Part shown: positions 53,636 to 61,268 of the stretch, piece after piece | Layout of the letters: the number at the start of each line of letters is the position of its first letter | How positions within the stretch are numbered: the stretch's first letter is position 1 | Assembly (NCBI RefSeq): GCF_014897585.1 | Contig: NZ_JABUXW010000014.1 | Location: 1-64,000 of the forward strand | Reading direction: 5' to 3' | DNA length: 64,000 nucleotides | From: Brachybacterium tyrofermentans | Lineage (GTDB): Bacteria; Actinomycetota; Actinomycetes; Actinomycetales; Dermabacteraceae | Notes under the pieces: generated by a model | What the model was told of the DNA's origin: nothing | What the model saw: the letters and a program-made list of their open reading frames with translations, nothing else | Databases searched by the model: none | Program-made: the position numbers and the translations under genes

Positions 53636-54522
53636 CGCTGCTCGCTCCAGCTCCCGACACCGCCCTCGCCGCGGAAGCCCCGCGTCCGCCGTCCCGGGCG
53701 GCGCGTCGCGGTCCGCTGCGCCGTCCCGGCGTCCTGCTGGCCGGTGGCGTCGTCGGCCTCGTTGTGCTCGCCGCGCTGGCCCCGGGACTGCTGGCGCACC
53801 AGGATCCGCTCGAGATCGACCTCGCCGCGAGCTTCGACGCCCCGAGCCTCCAGCATCCCTTCGGCACCGATCAGTCCGGCCGCGACGTGTACAGCAGGGT
53901 CGTCCATGGCGCGGGTCAGTCGCTGACCATCGGACTGGGCGCCACGGCGATCGGGCTGCTGGGAGCGCTCGCCCTCGGCCTCACCGGCGGTCTCGGCGGA
54001 CGATTCGCCGATGTGGCCGTGACCCGCGTGATCGAGGTGCTCTATGCCTTCCCCGGCATCCTGCTCGCCCTGATCCTCATCGCCGTCTACGGCAACAGCG
54101 CCCTCACGCAGATGGTCGCGGTCGGGGTGGCCTCCATGCCGGGCTACGCCCGGATGGTGCGCGGTCAGGTGCTGTCGGTGAAGGGCTCCCTCTACGTCGA
54201 GGCGGCCCGCTCCCTCGGCCATTCACCGCTGAGGATCCTGCTGCGCACGATCCTCCCCAACACGTTCCGCCCCCTGACCGTGCTCATCACGCTGGGCATC
54301 GGCCAGGCCATCGTCTGGGCCGCAGCCCTCGGCTTCCTGGGCATGGGCGTCCAGCCGCCCACCGCCGAATGGGGCGCGATGCTCAACGCCGGCCGCAACT
54401 ACATCCAGCAGGCCTGGTGGATGGACTTCTTCCCCGGCATCACCATCGTCCTGTTCACCCTGTCGCTGACCGTGATCGGTCGTCACCTCCAGCGCGCCAC
54501 CGATTCCGGAGCTGCCCGATGA
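53632..54522 (+). CDS. ABC transporter permease, DppC type
   Basis: A 296-residue permease starting at the ATG that overlaps the preceding stop (ATGA). A longer frame back to 53182 would lie inside the previous gene and is rejected. HPFGTDQSGRDVYSRVVHGAGQSL is the DppC hallmark and VEAARSLGHSPLRILLRTILPN is the EAA loop. It overlaps the ATPase gene by 4 bp. Confidence 0.93.
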   Translation: MTLLAPAPDTALAAEAPRPPSRAARRGPLRRPGVLLAGGVVGLVVLAALAPGLLAHQDPLEIDLAASFDAPSLQHPFGTDQSGRDVYSRVVHGAGQSLTIGLGATAIGLLGALALGLTGGLGGRFADVAVTRVIEVLYAFPGILLALILIAVYGNSALTQMVAVGVASMPGYARMVRGQVLSVKGSLYVEAARSLGHSPLRILLRTILPNTFRPLTVLITLGIGQAIVWAAALGFLGMGVQPPTAEWGAMLNAGRNYIQQAWWMDFFPGITIVLFTLSLTVIGRHLQRATDSGAAR

Positions 54523-56180
54523 CCCCGCCGACCTCCCCGACCCCGCTGATCACCGCCGAGAACCTGGCGATCGCCTTCGACGGCACGCCCGTCGTCCACG
54601 ACGTCTCCTTCACCCTGCGTGCCGGCAGCTGCCTGGGGATCGTGGGCGAATCGGGCTCCGGGAAGTCGGTCACCGCCCGCAGCCTGCTGGGTCTGAACAG
54701 CTCGAACGCCACGGTCACCGGGACCAGGCTCGAGGTCGGCGACGATCCACTGACCGCGACTGATCTGCTGACCGCCACAGAGGAGCAGTTCCGCCGCCTG
54801 CGCGGGAGCCGGATCGGCTACGTCCTCCAGGACGCCCTGGTCTCGCTGGACCCCATCCGCACGGTGGGCGCCGAGATCGCGGAGCCGCTGCGGCTGCACG
54901 GCGTGCCGCGCGCCGAGCGGCCGGAGAGGGTCCGCGAGCTCCTCGCCGCGGCGGGCGTCCCCGAGCCGGAGCTGCGCGCGCGGCAGCTGCCCGGCGAGCT
55001 CTCCGGCGGGCTCCGCCAGCGCGCGCTGATCGCCGCCGCGCTCGCCCTGGACCCGGAGATCCTCCTCGCCGACGAGCCCACCACGGCGCTCGACGTCACC
55101 GTGCAGGCCGAGATCCTCGCGCTGCTCGAGGACAACCTCTCCGAGGGCAGGGCGATCATCCTGATCAGCCACGATCTCGCGGTCGTGGAGCGCCTGGCCG
55201 ATCATGTCCTGGTCATGAGGGAGGGTCGGGTCGTCGAGCAGGGACCCACCCGTGAGGTCCTCACCCGCCCGCAGCATCCCTACACCCAGCGGCTGATCGC
55301 CGCCGTGCCCTCGGCGCACTCGCGCGGGGAGCGGCTGTCCGCTGCGCCGCCCCAGCAGATCCTGCCGGACCGCACCTCGCAGTCCGAGCGCCCCGTCGAC
55401 GTCGGCCCCGTGCTGTCCGTCCAAGGGGTCTCCAAGAGTTATCGGGGGCCCGACGGCCGCGATCGCACGGTGGTCGACGACGTCTCCTTCGACCTCCACG
55501 CGGGGGAGACCCTGGGCATCGTCGGCGAATCAGGGTCCGGGAAGTCGACCACCGCCTGGATGTCCCTGGCCCTGACCCGGCCGACGACCGGCACGGTCCT
55601 GCTGGACGGCCTGCCCTGGTCCGAGCTCCCGGAGCGCACACGCCGCGCGCGTCGGCGGGGGATCTCCGTCGTCCATCAGGACTCGCTCGGCTCCTTCGAC
55701 CCGCGGTGGACCGCCGGCCGGATCATCGCCGACGCCCTGCCCGCGGACGTCCCCCGCAGCGACCGCGCACGACGGGTCGGGGAGCTGCTGGACTCCGTCG
55801 GCCTCGCCCCCGAGCACGCCGCACGCCACCCCCTGTCCCTCTCGGGAGGGCAGCGGCAGCGGGTGTCCATCGCCCGCGCGCTCGCCACCGATCCCGAGAT
55901 CCTCGTCCTCGATGAGCCCGTCTCGGCCCTCGACGTGTCGATCCAGGCGCAGGTCCTGGATCTGCTCGGCGACCTCCAGCAGGCACTGGGCACCGCCTAC
56001 CTGTTCATCTCCCACGACCTCGGCGTCATCCACCACATCAGCGACCGCGTGCTCGTCATGCAGGGCGGCCGCATCGTGGAATCCGGGTCCGCCGACGAGG
56101 TCTTCTTCACCCCTCAGCACGACTACACCCGGCAGCTCGTCGACGCGCTGCCCCGCCCCCGACTCGAGGAGTCCGCATGA
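54519..56180 (+). CDS. Fused DppD-DppF-type ABC ATPase
   Basis: A 553-residue protein containing two complete nucleotide-binding domains. Domain 1 has GESGSGKS, LSGGLRQR and ILLADEPTTALD; domain 2 has GESGSGKS, LSGGQRQR and ILVLDEPVSALD. Each ends with a HDLAVVE or HDLGVIHH switch region and the oligopeptide-type PYTQRLIAAVP tail. One fused chain replaces the usual separate DppD and DppF subunits. All catalytic motifs are intact. Coupled by 4 bp overlaps to both neighbours. Confidence 0.93.
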   Translation: MTPPTSPTPLITAENLAIAFDGTPVVHDVSFTLRAGSCLGIVGESGSGKSVTARSLLGLNSSNATVTGTRLEVGDDPLTATDLLTATEEQFRRLRGSRIGYVLQDALVSLDPIRTVGAEIAEPLRLHGVPRAERPERVRELLAAAGVPEPELRARQLPGELSGGLRQRALIAAALALDPEILLADEPTTALDVTVQAEILALLEDNLSEGRAIILISHDLAVVERLADHVLVMREGRVVEQGPTREVLTRPQHPYTQRLIAAVPSAHSRGERLSAAPPQQILPDRTSQSERPVDVGPVLSVQGVSKSYRGPDGRDRTVVDDVSFDLHAGETLGIVGESGSGKSTTAWMSLALTRPTTGTVLLDGLPWSELPERTRRARRRGISVVHQDSLGSFDPRWTAGRIIADALPADVPRSDRARRVGELLDSVGLAPEHAARHPLSLSGGQRQRVSIARALATDPEILVLDEPVSALDVSIQAQVLDLLGDLQQALGTAYLFISHDLGVIHHISDRVLVMQGGRIVESGSADEVFFTPQHDYTRQLVDALPRPRLEESA

Positions 56181-57421
56181 CCGCCACCACCACTCGACCC
56201 GCACCCACCTACACCGAGCTGCGGGAGCGCTTCGCCCCCGTTCTCTCCCAGATCGCCGAGGGGGCGGCTGAGAGGGATCGTGATCGACGGCTGCCGCACG
56301 CCGAGGTGCGAGCGCTCGCCGAGGTGGGTTTCACCGCCGTCACCGTGCCCACGGCACACGGCGGCTCCGGCGCGGACATCGAGACCTTCTTCCGGCTGCT
56401 CATCGATCTCGGCGAGGCGGACTCCAACCTCCCGCAGCTGCTGCGAGCACACTTCGCCTTCGTCAACGACTTCCTGATCGGCAGCGAGGAGGGCGACCCC
56501 GGCGCCTGGTTCTCGGAGATCGTGCAGGGCGCGGTCTTCGGCAACGCCAGCCATGAGCGCAGCACCGCGACCGTCGGCGACCTCGCGACCACCGTGACCC
56601 CTGCGGCCGACGGATTCCGTCTCTCGGGGGAGAAGCACTACTCCACCGGCTCGATCTTCGCCGACTGGATCAACGTCTCGGCCCGCACCCCGGAGGGCCG
56701 GCGCGCCCGCGTCACCGTGGGGATCGCCGACGCCGGCGTCGACGTGCGCGACGACTGGGACGGCTTCGGCCAGACCCTCACCGGCAGCGGATCCACCCTG
56801 TTCACCGAGGTCCACGTGCCGACCGACCGGGTGCGGGTGCTCGAGAGCCGCGGGGACGGGGCCACCACCACGCAGACCTCCTTCCTGCAGCTGGTGCTCC
56901 TGGCCTCCCTGGTGGGCGCCGGCCGTGCCGCGCTCCGTGAGGGGATCGAGTTCGTGCGCTCACGCACCCGGGTCTACTCGCAGGGCAGCGGAACAACCGC
57001 GGCGACCGACCCGCTCGTGCAGCAGGTGGTGGGTCGGCTGTCCGCGCAGGTGGCGTCGGCCTAGGATGCGGTGCTCGCCGCCGCGCGGGCGCTCGCCCTC
57101 GCACAGGAGTCCGTCGGCGCACCGACCCCCGAGCACCTCACCGATGCCTCCGAGCTGCGCACCGTCCAGGCCCAGATCAGCGCGGTCGCAGACGTGCTCT
57201 CGGTGACCACGGAGCTGTTCGAGGTCGGCGGGGCATCGGCGACCTCACGGGGACGAGCGCTGGACCGTCACTGGCGCAACGCCCGCACCCTGGCCTCGCA
57301 CAACCCGGTCATCTATCAGGAGCGTGCCATCGGGGACCGGCTGCTGAACGGAACCGATCTGCTCTACTTCTGGTCCACCGGGGAGAAGCGTTCTTCCGAT
57401 CAGGAGAAGGGCCAGCAGTAG
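56177..57421 (+). pseudogene. DszC/SfnB-like acyl-CoA-dehydrogenase-fold monooxygenase, amber-interrupted
   Basis: A 414-codon frame of the acyl-CoA dehydrogenase fold, interrupted by one in-frame TAG at 57062-57064 (codon 296). Both sides read in the same frame and join naturally: VGRLSAQVASA, stop, DAVLAAARALALAQES. A GAG to TAG change would explain it. The N-terminal part holds the flavin and substrate segments (GNASHERST; FRLSGEKHYSTGS) and the C-terminal part the last helical bundle (LFEVGGASATSRGRALDRHWRNARTLASHNP). Relatives oxygenate sulfur heterocycles or act in sulfur acquisition. The start overlaps the ATPase stop. The C-terminal part has no ribosome site of its own. Confidence 0.85.
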
Positions 57422-57448
57422 CTCTCGCTGACGGCGGCCGGCCGTGGG

Positions 57449-58723
57449 TCAGAACGTGAAGTTCCGGAACAGCAGCAGCGCGAGACCGAGGCCCACGAGG
57501 AGGTTGACCACGGTCGCCGCCGCGAAGACGACCACGGGCTTCCAGCCGGCCTCCTTGGCGCTGGAGATGTTGAACTCCAGCCCGATGGATACGAAGGCGA
57601 GGGTCAGGGCCCAGGTCTGCAGCTCCTTGGCGGCGTCGAGCCGCGGCTCGAGCACGTCGGCCGGGAGTGACTGAGCGAGCACTGTGGCGATCACCGAGGC
57701 GAGCAGGAACCCGAGCACGAACTTCGGGAAGCGACCCCACAGCATGCCGAGGGAACGGCGGCCGGCAACGGGCGCGGCGGGGGAGGAGCTGGCAGATGCC
57801 GAGCCCGCAGGGATCGAGCCAGTGGCGACCGCGCCGGCAGTGTCGGCGTCGGCCGGGGCGGCGCGGAACGCGAAGAACAGGGTCAGCAGCACGGCGACCA
57901 CACCCAGGAGCGCATTCTGCGTGACCTTCACGATCGAGGCGATCTGCAGGGGCTGCTCACCGGCCATCGCACCGGCCGCGGTGACCGCCGCCGTGGTGTC
58001 GATGTTCCCTCCGATCCAGGCTCCGGTGACCGCCGGGGACAGGCCCATCACTCCCGCGAGCCACGGCAGCAGGAAGATCGAGGGCACCGCGAACACGATC
58101 ACGAGGGTGGCGGTGAAAGCGAGCTGCTCCTTCTTGGCCTGCACGGCGCCGGCGGCCGCGACGGCCGCCGAGACCCCGCAGACCGACAGGGCGGTTGCGA
58201 GTAGGGCCCGCAGCTTGTCATCGATCCCGAGCAGCCCGGCGAACCACCAGGTGAACAGGAAGACGATCGTGATCAGGGCGACCGCCTGCAGCACCGCGGG
58301 GCCGGCGGCCCGGACCACCACCGCGAAGTTGATGGTGGCCCCGAGCAGGACCAGCCCGATCTTGATGAAGAGCTCGGTGCGGAAGGCGGCGGTCATCCTG
58401 GCGCGCACGCCCGTCAGCGAGAGCACCGCGTTGCCGAGGAAGCCGAGCGCGATCGCGTAGACCGGGAACTCCACGGACTTCGCGATGCGGCCCATCCCGG
58501 TGCCCTCGGTCACCGCCGGGACGAGGTCGGTCAGCACTTTCACCACGGCCGCCAGGGCGAGCACGACGAGCAGACCGAGCACGGTCCACAGCGCGGAGGC
58601 GCGGCGCGGTGCCTCGGGGTCTCCCTCGCCCGCGGAGGACTGCTCGGGGACGCGGCGATCGACGAGCGGGGTCCCCGCGGCGTCGACGGGTTCGTCCCTC
58701 ACCTGGGGATCGACGGTGCTCAC
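57449..58723 (-). CDS. YeiH-family putative sulfate/sulfite exporter
   Basis: A 424-residue membrane protein with about ten helices. GTG start at 58723. Family motifs include ELFIKIGLVLLGATINF, ALSVCGVSAAVAAAGAV and GAWIGGNIDTTAAVTAAG. YeiH (UPF0324) proteins are predicted anion exporters and are often near sulfonate or sulfur genes. A role in removing sulfite or sulfate released by the adjacent oxygenases fits. Its start codon overlaps the stop of a 47-residue membrane peptide gene (GTGA), so the two are translated together. It is convergent with the oxygenase operon. Confidence 0.87.
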   Translation of the reverse strand: MSTVDPQVRDEPVDAAGTPLVDRRVPEQSSAGEGDPEAPRRASALWTVLGLLVVLALAAVVKVLTDLVPAVTEGTGMGRIAKSVEFPVYAIALGFLGNAVLSLTGVRARMTAAFRTELFIKIGLVLLGATINFAVVVRAAGPAVLQAVALITIVFLFTWWFAGLLGIDDKLRALLATALSVCGVSAAVAAAGAVQAKKEQLAFTATLVIVFAVPSIFLLPWLAGVMGLSPAVTGAWIGGNIDTTAAVTAAGAMAGEQPLQIASIVKVTQNALLGVVAVLLTLFFAFRAAPADADTAGAVATGSIPAGSASASSSPAAPVAGRRSLGMLWGRFPKFVLGFLLASVIATVLAQSLPADVLEPRLDAAKELQTWALTLAFVSIGLEFNISSAKEAGWKPVVVFAAATVVNLLVGLGLALLLFRNFTF

Positions 58724-58863
58724 GGGATCAGCTCCGGGGAGATCAGGCCGAGCAGGCAGACGGCGAAGATCAGCAGGCCCAGGATCGTCGCGATCCAGTC
58801 CTCGCTCAGAGAGAACCGCTTGTGGTCATCGGGATACTCAGGTCGCTCATCGGTGCTGGCCAC
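58720..58863 (-). CDS. 47-residue single-helix membrane peptide coupled to YeiH
   Basis: A short gene. GTG at 58863 with GGAGGA eight bases upstream; TGA at 58722-58720 overlaps the exporter's GTG. The peptide has a charged N-terminus (DERPEYPDDHKRFSLSEDW) and one hydrophobic helix (IATILGLLIFAVCLLGLISP). Strong start signal, coupling and clean topology support a real gene. It may be a split-off first helix or a small subunit of the exporter. Confidence 0.75.
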   Translation of the reverse strand: MASTDERPEYPDDHKRFSLSEDWIATILGLLIFAVCLLGLISPELIP

Positions 58864-59025
58864 CGCTGTCTCCTCCGGTTGGGGACGGGATCTGCACCCT
58901 GGCGATCATGCCGAGAGGTGCAAAGTTCTGCTAGGCACCCTAGGTGAGGACCATCGCCCTGTCCCCGTGTCCGTTCACAGTTCGCCGTCTGTGCATCGAG
59001 CCCGCAGGCGGGAGCCATGCACCGG
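58864..59025. promoter_or_regulatory. Upstream of the exporter peptide gene
   Basis: A 162 bp gap between the exporter unit and the end of the mug gene. Read on the minus strand, the A/G-rich AACTTTGCACC and CTAGGGTGCCTAGC bases around 58917-58945 lie in the right place for a promoter. CTAGGGTGCCTAG is a small inverted repeat and possible operator. No gene seen. Confidence 0.35.
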
Positions 59026-59676
59026 TCAGCTGATGTTCTCCTGGGCCAGGCCGGCATCGCGCGCGACGTCGCGCCAGGTCTCGGCGAGGGAGTCGACCGT
59101 CGCATGGGCGTTGAGGCCGCTGGGCTGGTGCATCACCCACAGGGTGACCTCCGTGGGCCAGCCCGGGACCAGCTCCGGGTCCTGCCGACCCATCCGGGCG
59201 TGGGGCAGGCCGAACGCGGTGCGGAACGCGGTGATGCCGGCGACTGCGACCGCATGTGGCCGCAGGGACTCCGCGCGGGCGGCCAGCTCGCGGCCGCCGA
59301 CGCGCAGCTCCTCCCGGCTGAGCTCGTCCGCGCGAGCCGTCGCGCGCGCCACGAGGTTGGTCATGCCGATGCCTCGTGCGCGCAGCTCGCGCTCGTCCTG
59401 CTCCGCCAGCCCGCGCGAGGCATCGACGAGGCGGGAGGTGAGCCCCGCGCGGTGCAGGGAAGGCCAGAACCTGTTGCCGGGCCGGGCGAAGGGCGCGTTG
59501 ACCGCGGCGGTCCACAGGCCAGGGTTGATCCCCACGATCAGCAGTCGCAGGCGCTCCCCGTGCTCGGGGTCCGGCATCACGTCCTCGAGCACGGATCCGT
59601 CCGAGCCGGCGAAGGCGGCCAGATCGTCACGGGTGGGCCTGCGCCCGTCGAGGGGAGAGACGCGGCGGATGCTCAT
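59026..59676 (-). CDS. mug: Mismatch-specific uracil/thymine DNA glycosylase
   Basis: A 216-residue base-excision repair enzyme removing U (or T) from G:U/T mismatches. The ATG is at 59676; the frame continues to 59703 but overlaps the promoter of the divergent gene. Motif 1 LLIVGINPGLW (catalytic Asn) and motif 2 MHQPSGLNAHA (wedge residues, family form NPSGLN) are both present, as is ARPGNRFWPSLH. It is divergent from the thymidine kinase gene with 53 bp between them; both serve pyrimidine and DNA homeostasis but a regulatory link is not shown. Confidence 0.9.
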   Translation of the reverse strand: MSIRRVSPLDGRRPTRDDLAAFAGSDGSVLEDVMPDPEHGERLRLLIVGINPGLWTAAVNAPFARPGNRFWPSLHRAGLTSRLVDASRGLAEQDERELRARGIGMTNLVARATARADELSREELRVGGRELAARAESLRPHAVAVAGITAFRTAFGLPHARMGRQDPELVPGWPTEVTLWVMHQPSGLNAHATVDSLAETWRDVARDAGLAQENIS

Positions 59677-59729
59677 GCGGGCACTGTAACCGGGGCCGTC
59701 CACGCGCGGCCTGCGCGTACTGTGATCGC

Positions 59730-60293
59730 ATGCGTCCTTCAGAGGCAGGTCGTCTCCACGTCATCGCCGGGCCGATGTTCGCCGGCAAGACCGAGGAGCT
59801 GCTGCGTCGTGTGCATCGCGCCGAGCTCGCCGGGCTCCGGGTCGAGGTGTTCGGCCACCGGCTCGATGACCGCGGCGGGCAGGACAGGCTCAGCACCCAT
59901 ATCGGCCGCACGGTGCCTGCGAGGATGCTCCAGAACGCCCAGGAGCTGCGCGATGCGGTCACGGGGGAGCGCCCGGATCTGGTGGCGATCGATGAGGCCC
60001 AGTTCTTCGGCCCGAGCATCGTCGAGGCCGTCGAGGAGATCCTCGTGGCCGGGATCCTGGTGGAGGTCGCCGGTCTGTGCGTCACCTATGACGGCGGCCC
60101 CTTCGAGCCGATCCCCTCCCTGATGGCGCAGGCGGAGGAGGTCGTGAAGCTGACCGCGGTATGCACCGTGTGCGGCGCCGACGCCGCCTTCCACATCCGT
60201 CTGCTCGACTCCGACGCCGACGCGCTGCAGGCGACGGCCGAGCAGATCGGCGGCACGGAGCTGTACCAGGCCCGCTGCCGAGCACATCGCTGA
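59730..60293 (+). CDS. tdk: Thymidine kinase
   Basis: A 187-residue type II thymidine kinase that phosphorylates thymidine with ATP for dTTP salvage. The P-loop GPMFAGKT is at 14-21. DEAQFF is the Walker B/DEAQ motif. The zinc-binding lasso has CTVCGADAAF and a later single Cys in RCRAH. GLCVTYDGGPFEP is the usual thymine-pocket strand. Start ATG at 59730. The short intergenic stretch after the stop holds a GTGTGCG repeat. Confidence 0.93.
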   Translation: MRPSEAGRLHVIAGPMFAGKTEELLRRVHRAELAGLRVEVFGHRLDDRGGQDRLSTHIGRTVPARMLQNAQELRDAVTGERPDLVAIDEAQFFGPSIVEAVEEILVAGILVEVAGLCVTYDGGPFEPIPSLMAQAEEVVKLTAVCTVCGADAAFHIRLLDSDADALQATAEQIGGTELYQARCRAHR

Positions 60294-60296
60294 CCC

Positions 60297-60331
60297 TGTG
60301 CGGTGTGCGGTGTGCGGTGTGCGGTGTGCGA
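60297..60331. repeat. Heptamer repeat GTGTGCG x5
   Basis: About five head-to-tail GTGTGCG units just after the tdk stop codon and before the convergent membrane protein gene. Simple sequence repeat; no function visible. Confidence 0.85.
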
Positions 60332-60361
60332 TGAGCCGCGACGCGCGCGGCGGCACTCCGA

Positions 60362-60862
60362 TCAGGTGATCGGTTCGCTGCCCGGCTCGACGGTCTCGAC
60401 GAGGTCGAGGTCCCACTGGCCGTCGATGCGGCGCACGTAGAAGCGCGCGTCCACGGATTCCGACTGACCGTCCGCGGTGAACGTCTCGGTGACCTCGAAG
60501 ATCGCGTAGCCCTGACGGTTGGTGCGATCGGTGACCTCGTAGTCCACGCCCGAGACCCCGGCGATGTTCTCATCGAACACGGCGCAGGAGGTCAGACCGG
60601 TCGCCTGCTGGAACTCGTCGGTGGTCGACTCCATGAACAGCTCGCAGTCGGCGGACTGCAGCGAGGAGTAGAAGTCATCGAGGGTGTCCTCGGGATTGCC
60701 GCGGTCCAGGATCCGCCACCCGATGAATATCGCGAGCGCCGCGACCAGCAGCAGACCGAGCAGGGCCACTCCGCCCACCACGAGCCAATGCCAGGTAGGC
60801 CGCTTCGGCCGATCGGTCGGAGCCTTCTGCGGCATGTTCGGTGATGCCTGGGCGTACGCCAT
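60362..60862 (-). CDS. Single-pass membrane protein with extracellular domain
   Basis: A 166-residue protein starting at the ATG at 60862 (GGGGAA upstream). A Pro/Lys-rich cytoplasmic segment (APTDRPKRPTWHW) leads into one helix (LVVGGVALLGLLLVAALAIFIGW), then a ~105-residue domain. That domain has two cysteines (SADCELF and GLTSCAVFD) and beta strands (GYAIFEVTETFTADG; DARFYVRRIDGQWDLDLVE), resembling NTF2/lumazine-binding-like extracellular domains of actinobacteria. The function is unknown. A longer frame to 61315 runs through intergenic repeats and is rejected. Confidence 0.75.
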   Translation of the reverse strand: MAYAQASPNMPQKAPTDRPKRPTWHWLVVGGVALLGLLLVAALAIFIGWRILDRGNPEDTLDDFYSSLQSADCELFMESTTDEFQQATGLTSCAVFDENIAGVSGVDYEVTDRTNRQGYAIFEVTETFTADGQSESVDARFYVRRIDGQWDLDLVETVEPGSEPIT

Positions 60863-61268
60863 GTTGTTCCCCCGAGTGCTTGCGTCGTCGTCCCTCCAGT
60901 ATTCCGCATCGGGACGCCGCCCCGTGCCTCCCCCGATGGGGAGAGGTGCCCATAGCGCCGCAGCCCTGTGCCTCCCGTGATGAGGAGAGGGCCCATAGCG
61001 CCGGAGCCCTATGGCTCCCGTGATGAGGAGAGGTACTCGTCGCCCCGCCGCCGGGCGCCTCCTTCCCGAGGTGGGGAAGGCGTATCCAGGGGCGTGAGGT
61101 GATGAGGGAGGCCGTATATGGCGGAGCCTGCACACCTGGTGCCTGTGGATATAGGTGGAGGGGGCGGACCACGAAGCCTGCGCAATCGGGTGCCCAGGGG
61201 GCAGGTCCTGCCGCGCCGCGCCGGACGGGACCTGCCTCGAGCCCGCCGTGGTCGTTAACCTTGAGCGC
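60863..61268. other. 406 bp intergenic region with tandem ~44 bp repeat
   Basis: A divergent region without a supported gene. It contains the repeat at 60926-61033. The last 150 bp before the GH92 gene (GGCCGTATATGG; GTGGATATAGGTGG) are A/T-richer and probably hold its promoter. Confidence 0.6.
60926..61033. repeat. ~44 bp imperfect tandem repeat, 2.5 copies
   Basis: Units begin at 60926, 60970 and 61013. The consensus contains CTCCCGTGATGAGGAGAGG and CCCATAGCGCCGGAGCCC. Each unit includes an inverted pair (CCTC/CTCC against GGAG/GAGG), so small hairpins are possible. The third unit is cut short after GAGGAGAGG. Confidence 0.8.
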
